Source: Adiantum capillus-veneris (Eukaryota; Streptophyta; Polypodiopsida; Polypodiales; Pteridaceae). Taken from it: a DNA stretch of 64,000 nt. The stretch spans positions 123,184,470 to 123,248,469 of the forward strand of contig CM043962.1 in NCBI GenBank assembly GCA_014529385.2. Reading direction: 5' to 3'. The notes below the pieces were generated by a model. It was not told where the DNA came from. It worked only from the letters and a program-made list of their open reading frames with translations, and searched no databases. The position numbers and the translations under genes were made by a program. Below are positions 39,449-51,259 of this stretch, one piece after another. Positions within the stretch are counted from its first letter, which is position 1; each line of letters starts with the position of its first letter.

Positions 39449-41746
39449 TTCATATGGTGCTGCTGTCCACTGCCTTTCTTTCTTTTGGCGAGGAATTTTG
39501 TGTCAGGAGAATCACAAGCTGTCAGGATTTTCCCTTCGCAATCAATTGCATTGAGACTTTTAGTAAAAAACAGTTCAAAATTTAAAACTGATCATAACTT
39601 GAACAAATTTCATCCATTCTTGTCCATATTTCACCAGTGGGACTAGGAAGACTAGAGCTATGACTGATAAAATTCTGAGCCAATTCTGGGTCTGAGGTAC
39701 ACCGATCGCGATCGTACTTCTGAGCCCCAATTTGGATTTGATCATATGAGTGGGTTGCTGATAGTTGGAGGGTCATTTTGGGCCACTCTGTGTGTCATTT
39801 GAACCACTTTTGAGTTTACAGGTCCCATTTCTAGGTTACATGGGAGTTTTGGACTAGACTCTGACTTTTCATGAGTTTTTGATGTCCAAATGGCTTGAAA
39901 CTTGGTTGGTGACTTGAACAAGATGTATAAGGGGATCTGATGTGTTTTTGTCAAAATCTGAAGCTGAGGTACATCGATCGCGATCGTAGTACAGAGGCCA
40001 AATTTGGTGAAAATTAGATGGTCATGAACTCCTATGCCTGCCTAGCCCACTGATGATTTATTTCCAAGTTTGGACTTAAAATGAACAACTTAGAGCAATT
40101 TTTCACTGTTTGACCATATTTTACTAAGTCTAATCATATTTGGTTTTCCTGATGAATTTAGGTTGGGTCCTGGAGTTAATTGAAGTTAGTTTTAGAGCTC
40201 CCACTGCTTCCATGATGTTCTGCTATCATCAGCCTATTCCATTGTCTGATTTTGACCTTATCAGGCACTTTATACCCCGTCTTAGGAGGTTTTCCAGATT
40301 TGTGCATTTTTAGGCATTCCTTGGATCTTCATGTGATATTTGAGCATCCCTAAGTAACCTTTTGGTCTTTGGCATTGGCTAGGCTCCAATTCTATCTTTA
40401 TGTGATCATTCGAGACTGAAACGACTATATCTGCACTTGTAGGAGATTCTGAGATCCATTCGAGGGTTTCTACAACTGTTCTGACTCTTAGTCGGCCAAG
40501 TGTACCTTTCAAACCATCCATCAATATTTTTAACAGGATTTTGGCAGTTGTAGGTGAAAATTTTCCCTTTTGGTTGTGTTTGACAAATTGGGCCCATTCC
40601 CTGAGCAAAATTTGTGCATTTTCCTTGAAAATTCAAGAGAGTGTACTTTTAACTGAGTTCCAAACATGGGCCAAGTCAAAAGTTGCAAAATCTGCATCTG
40701 GAGGCACCGATCGTGATCGTACCATGGAGGCCAAATTTGGTTTTGACACCAGCAGGTTGTAGGCGAGGCTGAGGGGGAGTGTTTTACATTTTCTGTCCCT
40801 GTTTTTGTCAGTGAGGTACACCGATCGCGATCGGTGTACCACCACCAAATTTGGTTTTGACCACATGGCTTTGTTCCTGACCTTGTGGGGAGCACATTGA
40901 TGTGTTCTGTGGCTGAAAAAGTTTTGTATGGATGCCTCTAAGGGCCCTCGACCTCTTTGACCCGATCCGACTTTGATTCGATCCCTTTGCCCGTTTGTGC
41001 AATGATTCGCCCTTGCATGCATAATAGACTTGATCTTTACTTGATAGGGAACATACCTGTGAAATCTGGTGTGAAATGTTGGCTCCGACCGTCCGTACGG
41101 GGTAGAAATGTGGTAGCTCGCTCTAGGTCAAAAAAGCTCTCTCCTTCTCTCTCAAAAGGTGAAAATGAACAATGAGCTAGAATTTGGCCTACCTGACCTA
41201 TATCTTTTCGAGATTTTCGTGACACTGGGTTGATTTTTCTCACCTTTGATCCCGATATAATCTGCATACCACTTGTGGGTCGAACCATTTTTCATTCCGG
41301 TGTCGTATGACCATTTGATGCGATTTTGGCAAAATGTACTCATGATCATTGAGGTCGAAATTTGACATCTTCAGATTAGCTTCATATCTTCCATGCTTGA
41401 TAACCATATCATGATACTTCGGCGTTTGCTTCCAGAATTTGATTCCGACACTTGTGAGCGAGATTTTTTATTTTTTGATGTTTTATTAATGAAAATCAAA
41501 CACAATAAAATGAAAATCCTTATTAACTGGCGAAAATTAGCCAAAATTATTATACTCACCCCTAAGCATATATTTTCTCTATAAGCATCCCAATGCTCCG
41601 GATTTGTCATTACAGCTCATTATTATGCTAGTCGGATGATACAAAAATATGCAAAAAATGCCCGGTTTTGATCGAATATGTTCAAAATTGAACTCTAAAT
41701 AATGAAAAAACACACGCATTATGTACATATATACACATTGGACCCC
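39449..41746 (-). other. Non-coding spacer of element B with palindromes
   Basis: The spacer occupies the same place as that of element C, between the W-rich tail and ORF-X. It has no long conserved frame. It holds four copies of a CGATCGCGATCG-type palindrome (39703-40840). A donor-like CACAG/GTATGT lies on the minus strand near 41056-41064, which might belong to an ORF-X leader intron; this is only a guess. The part nearest the tail (41200-41740) is AT-rich. Confidence 0.55.
39703..40840. repeat. CGATCGCGATCG palindromes in the 3' spacer of element B
   Basis: Cores lie at 39703-39714, 39975-39986, 40708-40719 (one mismatch) and 40822-40833. The last extends to a perfect 26-bp palindrome (arm GGTACACCGATCG, 40815-40840). 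The first three share a left flank related to GAGGTACAC and a right flank of GTA plus a GAGCCC or GGCC-AAATTTGG-like stretch. The first two are 272 nt apart. Confidence 0.85.
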
Positions 41747-42958
41747 TTAATCGCCCTGACGGTTGCTAGATTCATCAATTACTCCCCCCTTCCTTGTCTG
41801 AGTCGTCCCGGACGAAGGGTTGGTGCATGTGCATGGGTTTTGAACTCTGTGTCTATGCATGGCCGTGTAATGTGGCCCTATTCTGATGTTTGAGACAATG
41901 CAGTGGGTAACAATATGCTGTGCAAGATGTGGGAACTGAACGTAGTTTTCAGTGGCTTTTGATGGCGAGGGTAGCTGTTTATGAAACATGAGAGCTTGCA
42001 GTTGAATTGCTCTTTCCTTGATTGTGGGTGTTGTATTGGCAACTATTTTTGGAACCCATTTATATGTAGTTTGTTGCATCTTTACAGATTCTGCTTTAGT
42101 TTTCACAGGTCTCCATTGCCATTTGGGTTTCCTTTCGAGCTCTGGTGTTGAAACTTTAGTGTTATCATTTTTTGGTTGCCATTTCCACTTTGGAGTAACT
42201 TCTGAAGGTTTTGGAGATGATGCTGCTTCCGTCTGGATCAGTTTGTCCTTAGGTAGCCATATCTTGCTCGGTTTGTTGATCAGCAATGTTTTCTTTATCC
42301 AGACCTTCCGAATAACCTTTGGTGGTGTTTTTTGTTGATTAGCCGGTTGCTTATTGGCGAGGGGGATACTTGGCCACGAGTGATCTGTTTTGGCGAATGG
42401 AGTCATGTACACGTTAGAGTCGTGTGTGTACCTTAACGCATGTTCTGACCATTCAGTGACTGCATTGTACGTTCTCATCCATGGAACTCCCAAACATATC
42501 GATTCTTTGATTTTTCCGTCTTTGATGACGAAAAATTGATGAGGACAACTATTTCCATCAAGATTGATTGGTAAGTTTACTATCCCCAATGTTGGCAGTG
42601 TTGCACCATTTGCTGCTTGTAGATCACGTGTGGATTGCACGAGGGGTTCATCTGTAAGCATCCTGTAAGTGGAGAAGTTGACCTCATTGACTCTTCCTCC
42701 TGTGTCAATCAATGCTTGCTGATACCTGCCTTGCGAGAGTCTGACATTGATGCGAACATTGATTCCTGTTTCCCATTTCTCATCAGTTTGAATCATAGAC
42801 AAAGAAATTTGAGCTGTGTCTGCTGGTGGAGGAAGTCTTTGTTGTTGTAAGGTTTGTTTTCTTTTTAAAATCTTGACTTTGGCCTCCTCCTGCGCTTGAG
42901 CTTTTGTTTCTTTTGCTTTGTTCTTGCGCTCCTTCGCATCGTGTATTTTGGCAAGCAT
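41747..42958 (-). pseudogene. PR2 domain and W-rich tail, element B
   Basis: This 403-codon open frame begins with a basic helix (KERKNKAKETKAQAQEEAK) and continues into a retropepsin-like domain with QQALIDTGGRVNEVNF and later ICLGVPWMRTYNAV. The tail has five W-rich basic motifs: VWIKK, IWLPKD, KWKWQPKN, KWQWRPVK and YKWVPKI. It is cut off from integrase by frameshifts near 42960-43130. Residues after the last W motif may be out of frame. Its role is unknown; it could be a dUTPase-like or protease-like accessory, or just a structural domain. Confidence 0.75.
41782..41795 (-). promoter_or_regulatory. Internal polypurine tract of element B
   Basis: AAGGAAGGGGGGAG on the minus strand is identical to the element's terminal PPT and to the PPT of element D. 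It overlaps the very end of the PR2/tail frame, and GGGACGACTCAGAC precedes it as in element C. Confidence 0.7.
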
Positions 42959-42964
42959 CTCTGT

Positions 42965-44086
42965 GGTTAGTGGTAAGTTGTATTTCTTTAGTCTGCAACC
43001 ACATCCAGCTAGGCATTGCCTCTCCCTCTAGTGTCGCAAGTTTGATGGCACCACTAGATGATATGTCATGAATCACATAGGGTTCATTTCCTTGCTTTTT
43101 GAATTTTCGGGAATGTTGTTTCAGGGTATACATTAAGACGTAATCCCAGTAGCAAATTCCTTGCTGATAACATGTTGATCAAAGAATGATTTCATGTTTC
43201 GTTTTTGCGCGTAGATTGATGCAACGGCTCTCAATTTAGTTTCATCCAGTTTTTCCAGGACATCTATCTGATTGGATAATTCATGACCCGTCCATTCTAA
43301 TTGTTTAGAGACTCTAAGCGTGGGAATAAGGAATTCAAGTGGCAAGATCGCTTTGTAAGCTACCCGATATGCCCATAAAGCTGAATGCAGCTTTTGATCC
43401 CAGTCAGCTCTCGATTCGCCGACAATTTTGGTGAGAATTGTCACCAAAATTTTATTCGTACTTTCTGCTTGGCCGTTCGCTTGTGGGTGATAGGGGGCGG
43501 ACTTCCTGTGAATTACCATGAATTCGTCCAATAGGAATTCGATCACTTCATTGATGAAGTGAGTGCCTCTATCGCTCACGAGCTCAATTGGTAAGCCATA
43601 TCTGGTGAAAATATTCTCATACAAAAACTGTGATGTTGTTTTTGCATCATTTTTGGATGTTGCTTTAGCTTCCACCCATTTTGTTAGATAATCTGTTGCC
43701 ACAATAATGTATTGAGCGTGCGTTTTATATCCCGGAGGCGCTATCGGTCCTACAAAATCTATTCCCCATTTCGCAAACGCTCTTGCTCCCATCATTGGCC
43801 TTAAGGGCATATCATCTCGCGCTCTAGGAATTTTTGTTTTCTGGAAATCGTCACATCGTTTCACAAACTCTTCCGCGTCCATGGATAGTGTAGGACACCA
43901 TATGCCTGCAATAAGAATTGCTTTGGCCGTTTTGTTAGCTGAGAAATGTCCACCAGCTTGTCCGCTGTGTGCTTGCTCTAAGATAGGAATGTATTCCTCT
44001 TCAGTCGCGCACATTCTCAATTGATTGTATTTTCCCCTCTTGTAAAGAGTGTCCTCAATCAGTACATAGTTTTCTGCCTCTTTCAT
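42965..44086 (-). pseudogene. pol: Second H2C2 module and integrase core, element B
   Basis: The zinc module reads EQAHSGQAGGHF with CDDFQ in place of C-x2-C, so one cysteine is lost. The core has WGIDFVGP, LVSDRGTHF and NGQAESTNK, the full D,D-35-E set. The region after YTLKQHSRKFKKQGNEPYVIHD is the integrase C-terminal module, in a shifted frame from about 43133. It is close to element C's integrase. Confidence 0.85.
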
Positions 44087-44101
44087 GATCGTTTTGATTC
44101 G

Positions 44102-45337
44102 TTATCTACTCATCCCCTCAGGCAGTATCCTGGTGGTGAGATATTCAACAATGTAATTAATCCATTGGGGTGCTACAGATAATCTGAATAGAGTCGCGTG
44201 CTCTATTGGCTTTTGAAGCATGCATTTAACACAAGATTTGACATGCATATGAACACTATGTCTCATTTTCGGCCAATACACACCCATTCTCATCAATCTC
44301 TGATGCATCTGTGCATGCCCATTGTGAATTCCTGTTGTTTGTACATGATCTTGGTTTAGGTATGATTCCCGCTCACTCGATTCAACACAAAGCCTAAGGA
44401 TTTGATCCGATCCTTGTTTGTATAGCCTGCCCGCCAACATTACCAATGATCTGGATGCTGCAATGGTAGATGATTGTCTTGTCACATTCATTGACCCGAT
44501 AGTCAGCAAAGGAATTACATCCTCGCTCCATCTTGGAACCATTTCTATGTTGAAAAGATATGCATCTGACAAATCATCATCAACTCCTACAGGGTTTTCT
44601 CCATGCATCATTCTAGATAAATGATCCGCTCTTTGGTGTGTAGTTCCTTTCTTGACCACTACCATGAATTCAAACTCGAGTAGTATGATGAACCATCGAA
44701 CAATACTCCCCGTACTGCAAGGTTTGTTTACTAAGAACATCAATGCTTGGTGATCAACGAAGAATACAAATTTATTGGAAAGTAAGTAGTGTCTAAACTT
44801 TTTCACCGCATAGACCATACCCAATCCCTCCCTCTCAGTTGTCGTGTGATTCTTCTCTGCATTGTTCAATTTTCTACTGGAGTAACTTATTGGAAAATCC
44901 ATGTTGTTCTCCCCAGGTTGTGCAAGTATGCATCCTATTGCATACGTTGATGCATCTACGTGGATGTGGAAGATCCTCTCCCAATACGGAGCCTTCAAAA
45001 TTGGAGCAAAAATTAATCTCTGCTTCAACGTTTGAAAATCTTCCTCACACTCCTTTGTCCACTCAAATTTAGTTATCAATGCGTGAAGTGGTTTTGCAAT
45101 TATAGCATATGAGTAGATAAATCTGCGATAATATCCACAATGGCCCATAAATGCCTGAACCTCCTTTACCTTTATTGGTCGTGGTAGATAAACAATGACA
45201 CTGATCTTCTCCATGTCTGTTGAAATACCGTGAAGACACATTTCTTTGGATTTAGGAAAATCCGATACAGTCTGCATTTTTTGAACACCTTTGTCAAGTG
45301 CTCTATGTGCTCTACTTTTACAAGGGAGTGAACACAC
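44102..45337 (-). pseudogene. pol: RT thumb, RNase H and first H2C2 module, element B
   Basis: The frame covers the RT connection (QAFMGHCGYYRRFI), RNase H with IHVDASTYAIG, TTEREGLGMVYAVKKFRHYL and FVDHQALMFL, and the HQRADHLSR end motif. After AYLFNIEM comes a first H2C2-like module with DHVQTTGIHNGH and CVKCM. A stop near 44102 separates it from the second module. The AYLFNIEM point is where element C's deletion ends. Confidence 0.85.
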
Positions 45338-46125
45338 AGGTCATCCATGTAAATTTCTAAGAACTTTCTTAGATATTCTTTAAAAGAATGACCCATCGGC
45401 CCTTGAAACGTGGTTGGTGCATTTGTGAGGCCAAAAGCCATTACCCGGAATGCAAAAATACCCCATTCGGTTGCGAAATCCGTTTTGTGTTGATCCTCTG
45501 GCTTTATTGCGAGTTGGTTGTAACCCGAAAAGCCATCTAAGAAGCTATCAGCCTCTTTGCCTGCCACCCTTTCTATTACATGATCAGTAATGGGTAGGGG
45601 ATAGTTGTCTCGAATTGTAGCAGCGTTTACTTTCTTGAGATTGACGCACACTCTCAACTTTCCATTTTTCTTTGGGACCACCATAATCGGTGAAACCCAA
45701 TCGGTGTGCTCAATTTCATAAATAAACTCTGCCTCCTTAAGTTTATCTATCTCCTCCTTGATCTTTTTCGCAAACGTTTCATTGTAAGTATAGGGACGTT
45801 GTCTGCTAGGTTTGGCGTCGTTCTTAAGGGGTTTTGTGTGTTGACAGATACTTGGATCCACACCCTTAAGATCTTTATATGACCATGCAAACACATCTCT
45901 ATACTGTTTAAGAGTAGCTACCAAAATCTTTTCCTCTTCTTCAATAAGATCAATGGCAATATATGCAGGTTTTGGATCTTCTCCTGGCTCCGCTAGATCT
46001 ATTCGTTTGGCTTTCTCAGGACCGTCATACGATGTACCCGGTTCCTTCAGTTCTCTCATTGGTTGTTGTACTATGATTTTCCTATCTTGTATGGTATATT
46101 TCTTATAATGGGACGATGCATCCAT
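45172..46125 (-). pseudogene. pol: Reverse transcriptase, element B
   Basis: Classical RT motifs are present: VSPIMVVPKKNGKLRVCVNLKKVN, SFLDGFSGYNQLAI, VMAFGLTNAPTTFQ and EIYMDDLCVHS with the YMDD catalytic pair. The upstream residues (DVFAWSYKDLKGVDPSICQH) are typical of Athila/Tat RT. A frameshift near 45300 leads into the next frame. The domain itself looks uninterrupted. Confidence 0.9.
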
Positions 46126-46471
46126 CTTGTCAGAATTGGTGTCCTCATTTGTTTCAAAGTCAGTCGTCCATATGTCTTTGAGTGTTCACTTAAGCTTATT
46201 GTACTCTGTTTTCCTCTCTGTTTTGGTCATTCCAGACTGTGTTTTCCCCCCTTTCTGCGACTTAGTCGTTTGCTTCTCGTTTCTGTTCTTCTTGTTGTTT
46301 TTCCGCGGTTTAGTCTTGATAAACTGGCCAGTGACCTCGTCTTTGACACAATGTTATGTTATCGACAAGAGGCATTCGATTATGCTTTTTCGTCCTTGAT
46401 TTTTTAGTTCTCTTGGATTTATACCGCTCCTGCCGACTAGGTTTTTGGTTAGGAAACTCGTAAAACTTGTC

Positions 46472-48163
46472 CTATCTCGACCTGTATTTCCTATTCATCT
46501 CTGATGCACTTGATCTTTCATCATCAGCCTCTATTAGTTGGATTTCATCATCCAGTGATGGAAGGTCACAACATAATGAATCCGTGAACTCCTCCTCTGT
46601 TCGATTTCTATCAATCACCACAGATATCTCATCAATGATTCTTTTACACTCGGTCTCACGTGGTAGTTCTTCTTGTTCCTCGCTCTCTGATCCTGACTCA
46701 AGGATGACGCTAGCCATTTGCAACGTTACTAGGTCGTATCCTTCTTCCTCACAAAATTTCGTAGATGTACATTCGTTAACACACATGTCCAAGGTTGACA
46801 ATATTTGAGTCCACCCGAATGGCTCAAATAAATGTTCTGGGAAATAAGCTTCGTCTTCTACGGATCTTTCCAAAATGCATTCCTCTTTGATTATCTCTCC
46901 ACAATCAGATGCTCTACACATCCATACATGTGCTTTCGTTTGCATCCATGCAGACATTTCTTTTTCATTTACAGTGGTCGAATTAAACTCTTGCACTGGT
47001 GTTTTTGCCACGTCTCTATAGCTGTGATCCTTCATGTTGATTTTTGTTATTAGCTCTTCGTGCGTTAGGTAGATTTGGTCGTACCCCCAATCTTGTATCA
47101 TTTTGAGTTGACGCATAAAAGGTCGTCCCAAAATAATGTCAAAGTTGTTCGTTTTTTCGAAATCCACCACAGCAAAGGTGTGCTCATAGTTAATTCCACA
47201 CGAAGTTACAACTATTTGGTCTAGGATTCCCAATGGTCTCTCTACATACCCATCTGTGAGTTGTAGTTTAATTCTCATTTTCCTGAGAGCTGGACGGCCC
47301 CACTTCTCCCAGATTTGCTTTGTAGCAATCGCCACTCCCACTCCACTGTCTAGGTTAGCTATCGTTTTTATGTCCTGATATTCCTCAGGTAGGGTCGTAT
47401 TCCCCTTCTCGCCTTCATAGTAATCTCCGACCTTGTTTATGGGCACTGGTTGAGCTTTGGGTTGACTTTTTCGTTTATTTTCTTCTCCCGTAGGGTTTGT
47501 CGGAAGAGGAATCTTTACTCCCTTGTGCTCCAAATGTTTCCCCATGTCTTGCCATAAGTGTGGTCTGACTCTCAAGAGTTCGGACAACGTGATTGTGCAT
47601 GTTATAGGTGTCGATAGCATATCTTGAAGACTCTTTGAGTCAACCATATGTGGAATAATTCTTATCTGGGATGGAACTAACCTTATGTCCGATTGTGCCT
47701 CATGTTCACCTATAAATGATGGCAGGGTTTTAAAGGATTGGGCTTTGCTTTCCATCGAAACCTCCGTTCCCGCATCCCCATACAATGATTGTATATTGGC
47801 TGGACAAAATCCGTTATCCATGTTAATCTCAAGAATTGGAGCAGACTGTAATGTCGCCCTCCCTTTCTTTCTGTTTCTAATGGTTTCCCATAAGTGTTGT
47901 GGCCATTGTTCTTCAACTTCTGGAATTGGCATCATCGCCATTGACTTAGCGTCATCAGTCGTGTTTGGCACCACTCGATGATTCAACGACAATATTGTTT
48001 CAGGCCTGGGTTCGTTTACTTGTTTTGGTTCATCGATTTTTAGTTTTTCTCGCTCTTTATGAATCAACACTTCTTGTTCTGGGGTTCTAACCATCTTAGG
48101 TTCCATCAACGCCTGGGCTGTTTCAATGAGGTGTTTACACATTTCCAAACGCTTTGTTTCCAC
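46472..48163 (-). pseudogene. Gag-PR linker and PR1, element B
   Basis: The frame is 563 codons. A long linker includes TPITCTITLSELLRVRPHLW, also seen in element C. PR1 shows IANLDSGVGVAIATK and FDIILGRPFMRQLKM. An acidic, serine-rich tail ends it. The 340 nt between its stop and the RT frame hold no domain I recognise. Confidence 0.8.
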
Positions 48164-48411
48164 TTCTGGTTGAGGATAAGTTAACCATCTTTGCTCTAAA
48201 TTTTGGTTTGTTTTTAGCCTTGCTTCATACGCTTGTAATAGAGCATCTTACGGCTCTAGCACTTTGTCAACCAAGACCGATCCTCCCGAGGACGTTTTCC
48301 TTGGCTTGCTGTTATCCTCAGTAGTCCTACTCTCTCTCTCTTGTTTGAGTTTCTCATTCGTTTCATGTAATTCGTTTTGCATGGCAATTTGGTTGTTCAC
48401 CCTTCTTGTTT

Positions 48412-49182
48412 TCATCCTGTCTCGTTTCGCCTTCCAGGATTTTCTCTGGTTCTTACGGATAAGCTTTCATTTTCTGTGGGTATAGGCAACTCTACCCTTT
48501 CCTCCATGGGCTCGTTTTTCCTTAAGTCCTTGGCTTGGGCTCTGGTTATTGCATTGATTTGGATCATTGGATCGGTTTCTGATCCGCTGCTTGCACTTGG
48601 TATCACCCCCACTATATTCATAGTCGCTTTTCCCTTGTTGTCCGGATTTTTTGGGCAATCTGGCAATATGTGATTCACACCAAATCCATCACAAAACCCA
48701 AAATTTTTCACTCTTTTGCCTTTGAAAGGAGATTTACGCTCCCAATGATCCGTACTTCCACAGCTATAGCACTGTCCACTTGGTGTTTGATTTTGAGGAG
48801 GTAGTCCCATAGGTTGTCCTACTCTATTAGGATACCCTCTTGGTTTGTAATTTTGGTTCGCAATGAACATTAACGTTCTTTCGTCTACCAAATATTGATC
48901 TCTCGAAGGTTGTGCTACATACGTTGGTGGTGCCAGACCCTTGCTACTTCCCCATGGTTGATATGCTTTGTCTGTGTACATTTGTGATTCAGGTTCTATT
49001 GTGTAAGGCTCATTCGGTTCCTCATAATAAGAAACTTGAAGTGTACTATTTGTTCCTGGTGATGCTTCACATGGTTGAGTATACCTAATCATGGCCCTAT
49101 TTTCCTGTGGTAATGGAGGTTGTTGATCCAATACAGGTTGAGGTCTGTCTGCTCCTGCTACCAGATTCATATTTGGTCCCAC
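48412..49182 (-). pseudogene. gag: Gag nucleocapsid part, element B
   Basis: It contains a damaged knuckle CYSCGSTDHWERKS (last cysteine replaced) and FCDGFGVNHILPDC. The match to element C's visible Gag runs through DERTLMFIA and later TRAQAK. Stops separate it from the capsid part and from the PR1 frame. Confidence 0.65.
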
Positions 49183-49217
49183 TTGATATCTTGGAGGAGG
49201 TGGTTGGGATGGTCCTG

Positions 49218-50219
49218 CTAGAGGCCATACGGTCTTTCCCTCACATAGTTTTTGTTATAAAAACACTCTTTTGTGCTATGATTCGTCCATTTTTGTTCTA
49301 TGGCACACCATTTCAGTACTCGTCCATTCGCAACTGGTGCTTTTGGCTGTTGAGTGCACCACGTTGTCGGATGATCCCCCCCACATGTGTCACACTTCAT
49401 CGTCTGAGGCTGTCTCATCACCGGATTTGATCTCATACGTTGCTGCATTCTCTTCGTTACCTCCTCTATCAATTGATCAGTTGTCGGCATCAAGGATGCC
49501 TGGGCATCTTTCTTGGTAGAGGGTTCGCTTTTAATCGATGAAGAGCCACTGGTTACTAAATCAGTATCCTCTGACACTTCCCCATATGCTTTGCAGTTAT
49601 TGACAAGATATAACGCTTCCCTTGTAACTTGTTGAAATGTACTACAGGCTTTCAAGTGAAGGTCCTTTTTCAAGGTTTCATTCCTAAGTCCTTCGACGAA
49701 GAGCACAGACAATCTCTCGTCCTGCCGTAATTCTATCCTCGGGAACCTCTCAATGTATTGCTTGAATCTCAAAGTTGCTTCCTTCACTTTTTCATTCTCC
49801 CTTTGTTTAAAAGCGTATATCTGCGATACAGTATTATGCTTTATACCCCGTTTTGAGAACTCTTCTGCGAACTCACGCAATACATGTTCAATATTCGGAC
49901 AAGTTTCAGGGTTTAAAGGTTGAAACCACGTTAAGGCCGTCCCTTCCAAGGTCAACCCGAATCCCTCGTATTGAGTATGGAAATCAATGATGTGTTCTGC
50001 TCTTAAGACTTGCTTGAAGAGCGATACATGGGCATATGGATCCCCCGATCCGCTATACTTCTTTGGCATGCACTTCGCTACTTGGGATGGTCTGATCCGT
50101 CTATGGTCCGTGGTCAATCTCATTGCTCCCATGTCTCGACTTAATCGTTCTCGTGCATCAGGGAGGTCGTAGGTTGCTCTCATTGGCTCTCCCACCCCAA
50201 ATCTACTACTAGGAGGCAA
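49218..50219 (-). pseudogene. gag: Gag capsid part, element B
   Basis: Capsid motifs include KYSGSGDPYAHVSLFKQVLRA, LTLEGTALTWFQPL and FKQYIERFPRIELRQDE, as in Ty3 Gag. A zinc knuckle CDTCGGDHPTTWC (CX2CX3HX4C) and a C-x8-H-x4-C variant follow. It is separated from the N-terminal part by a frameshift near 50230. Confidence 0.8.
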
Positions 50220-50248
50220 ATGTGATGAGGTGGATGCAATTGTCGGAC

Positions 50249-51259
50249 CTACAGCCGTATGTGTAGAGATGGAAACCGCACTACCTCGATTCGTAGCCTT
50301 GATTCTCTGGAATGTAATGTCCCCATGGGGCTTGTCATCGAATAATGAGGTCGACTGAAAGAATCAGCTACCTGAGTCCTCCCTCCTCCTGTGGTCAACG
50401 GTTCTGGCACGACAGTTGTAGGGGCTGGTCTTAGAGGGCTTGGAGTGACATAGTACTGGTGAAGCGGTCCCCCAAAGTACGTATATCCTTCCAATTCTTT
50501 TTTATCAAGTGCTGCATATTGTCTTCCATACTTGTCGTATGCTGCAATTTTTGTTTCCGCTCCCTCTGTGTAGGTGAAGACATAAAGTCTTTTCCGCTCA
50601 GTCATCTCCTTGACGTAGGGTTCCTCGCATCTATAATAGAGATCTTGCTCTCCATTATTATACTTGTATAACCACACATAGACATTATCCGTGTTGATTC
50701 TCAACGTTTCGTTTTCTCGCCTTAATCTCGCATTAGGTAAGCTCATTGTTGGAGCCCTTTCCTCATGTTCCTCGTCTATTTTGGCTTTTGTGCCCATCAA
50801 TCCCCACTTGTCTACAATGTTAGGATTTAGGACTACCAAGTACATGATACCCTCGTCATCTAGGTACCTGTCTTTGCTATAGCTCACATGCACTAAGTCC
50901 CTGAACTCACTTAGTCTCTCTTCTATTTTCACACAGCAACGGTCCATACCATCTTTGTATATCTTGGCACCTTGCTTGTTGTCATATTGATACTTGATGA
51001 ACAATAGCTTTAGTGCGGCCGAGGGGTTCGATGGTCCTGCTGCCATGTTTTCTCTCCCGTTTAGTTTTATTTGTCCCAAGTGTTTTGCGAAATACTCGGA
51101 AGATCTCTCTGAAGAAGTGTCAGAAATGACTTCTTCAAGGATCAGCTCTAACGGTTGCACTATCCCTTGGTTTACACTCTCCTCTGTTGATGCAACACTC
51201 GCTTGATCCGCTAATTTTAGGTGTCTGGTGTTGATTTGTTTTCCCGATCTCAAAAACAT
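50249..51259 (-). pseudogene. gag: Gag N-terminal part, element B
   Basis: It opens at an ATG with MFLRSGKQINTRHLKLADQ, matching the MHLRSGHV start of element D. About 330 codons follow, with no known motif apart from several short charged helices. In an intact element this would be continuous with the capsid frame; here a frameshift near 50235 separates them. Confidence 0.65.
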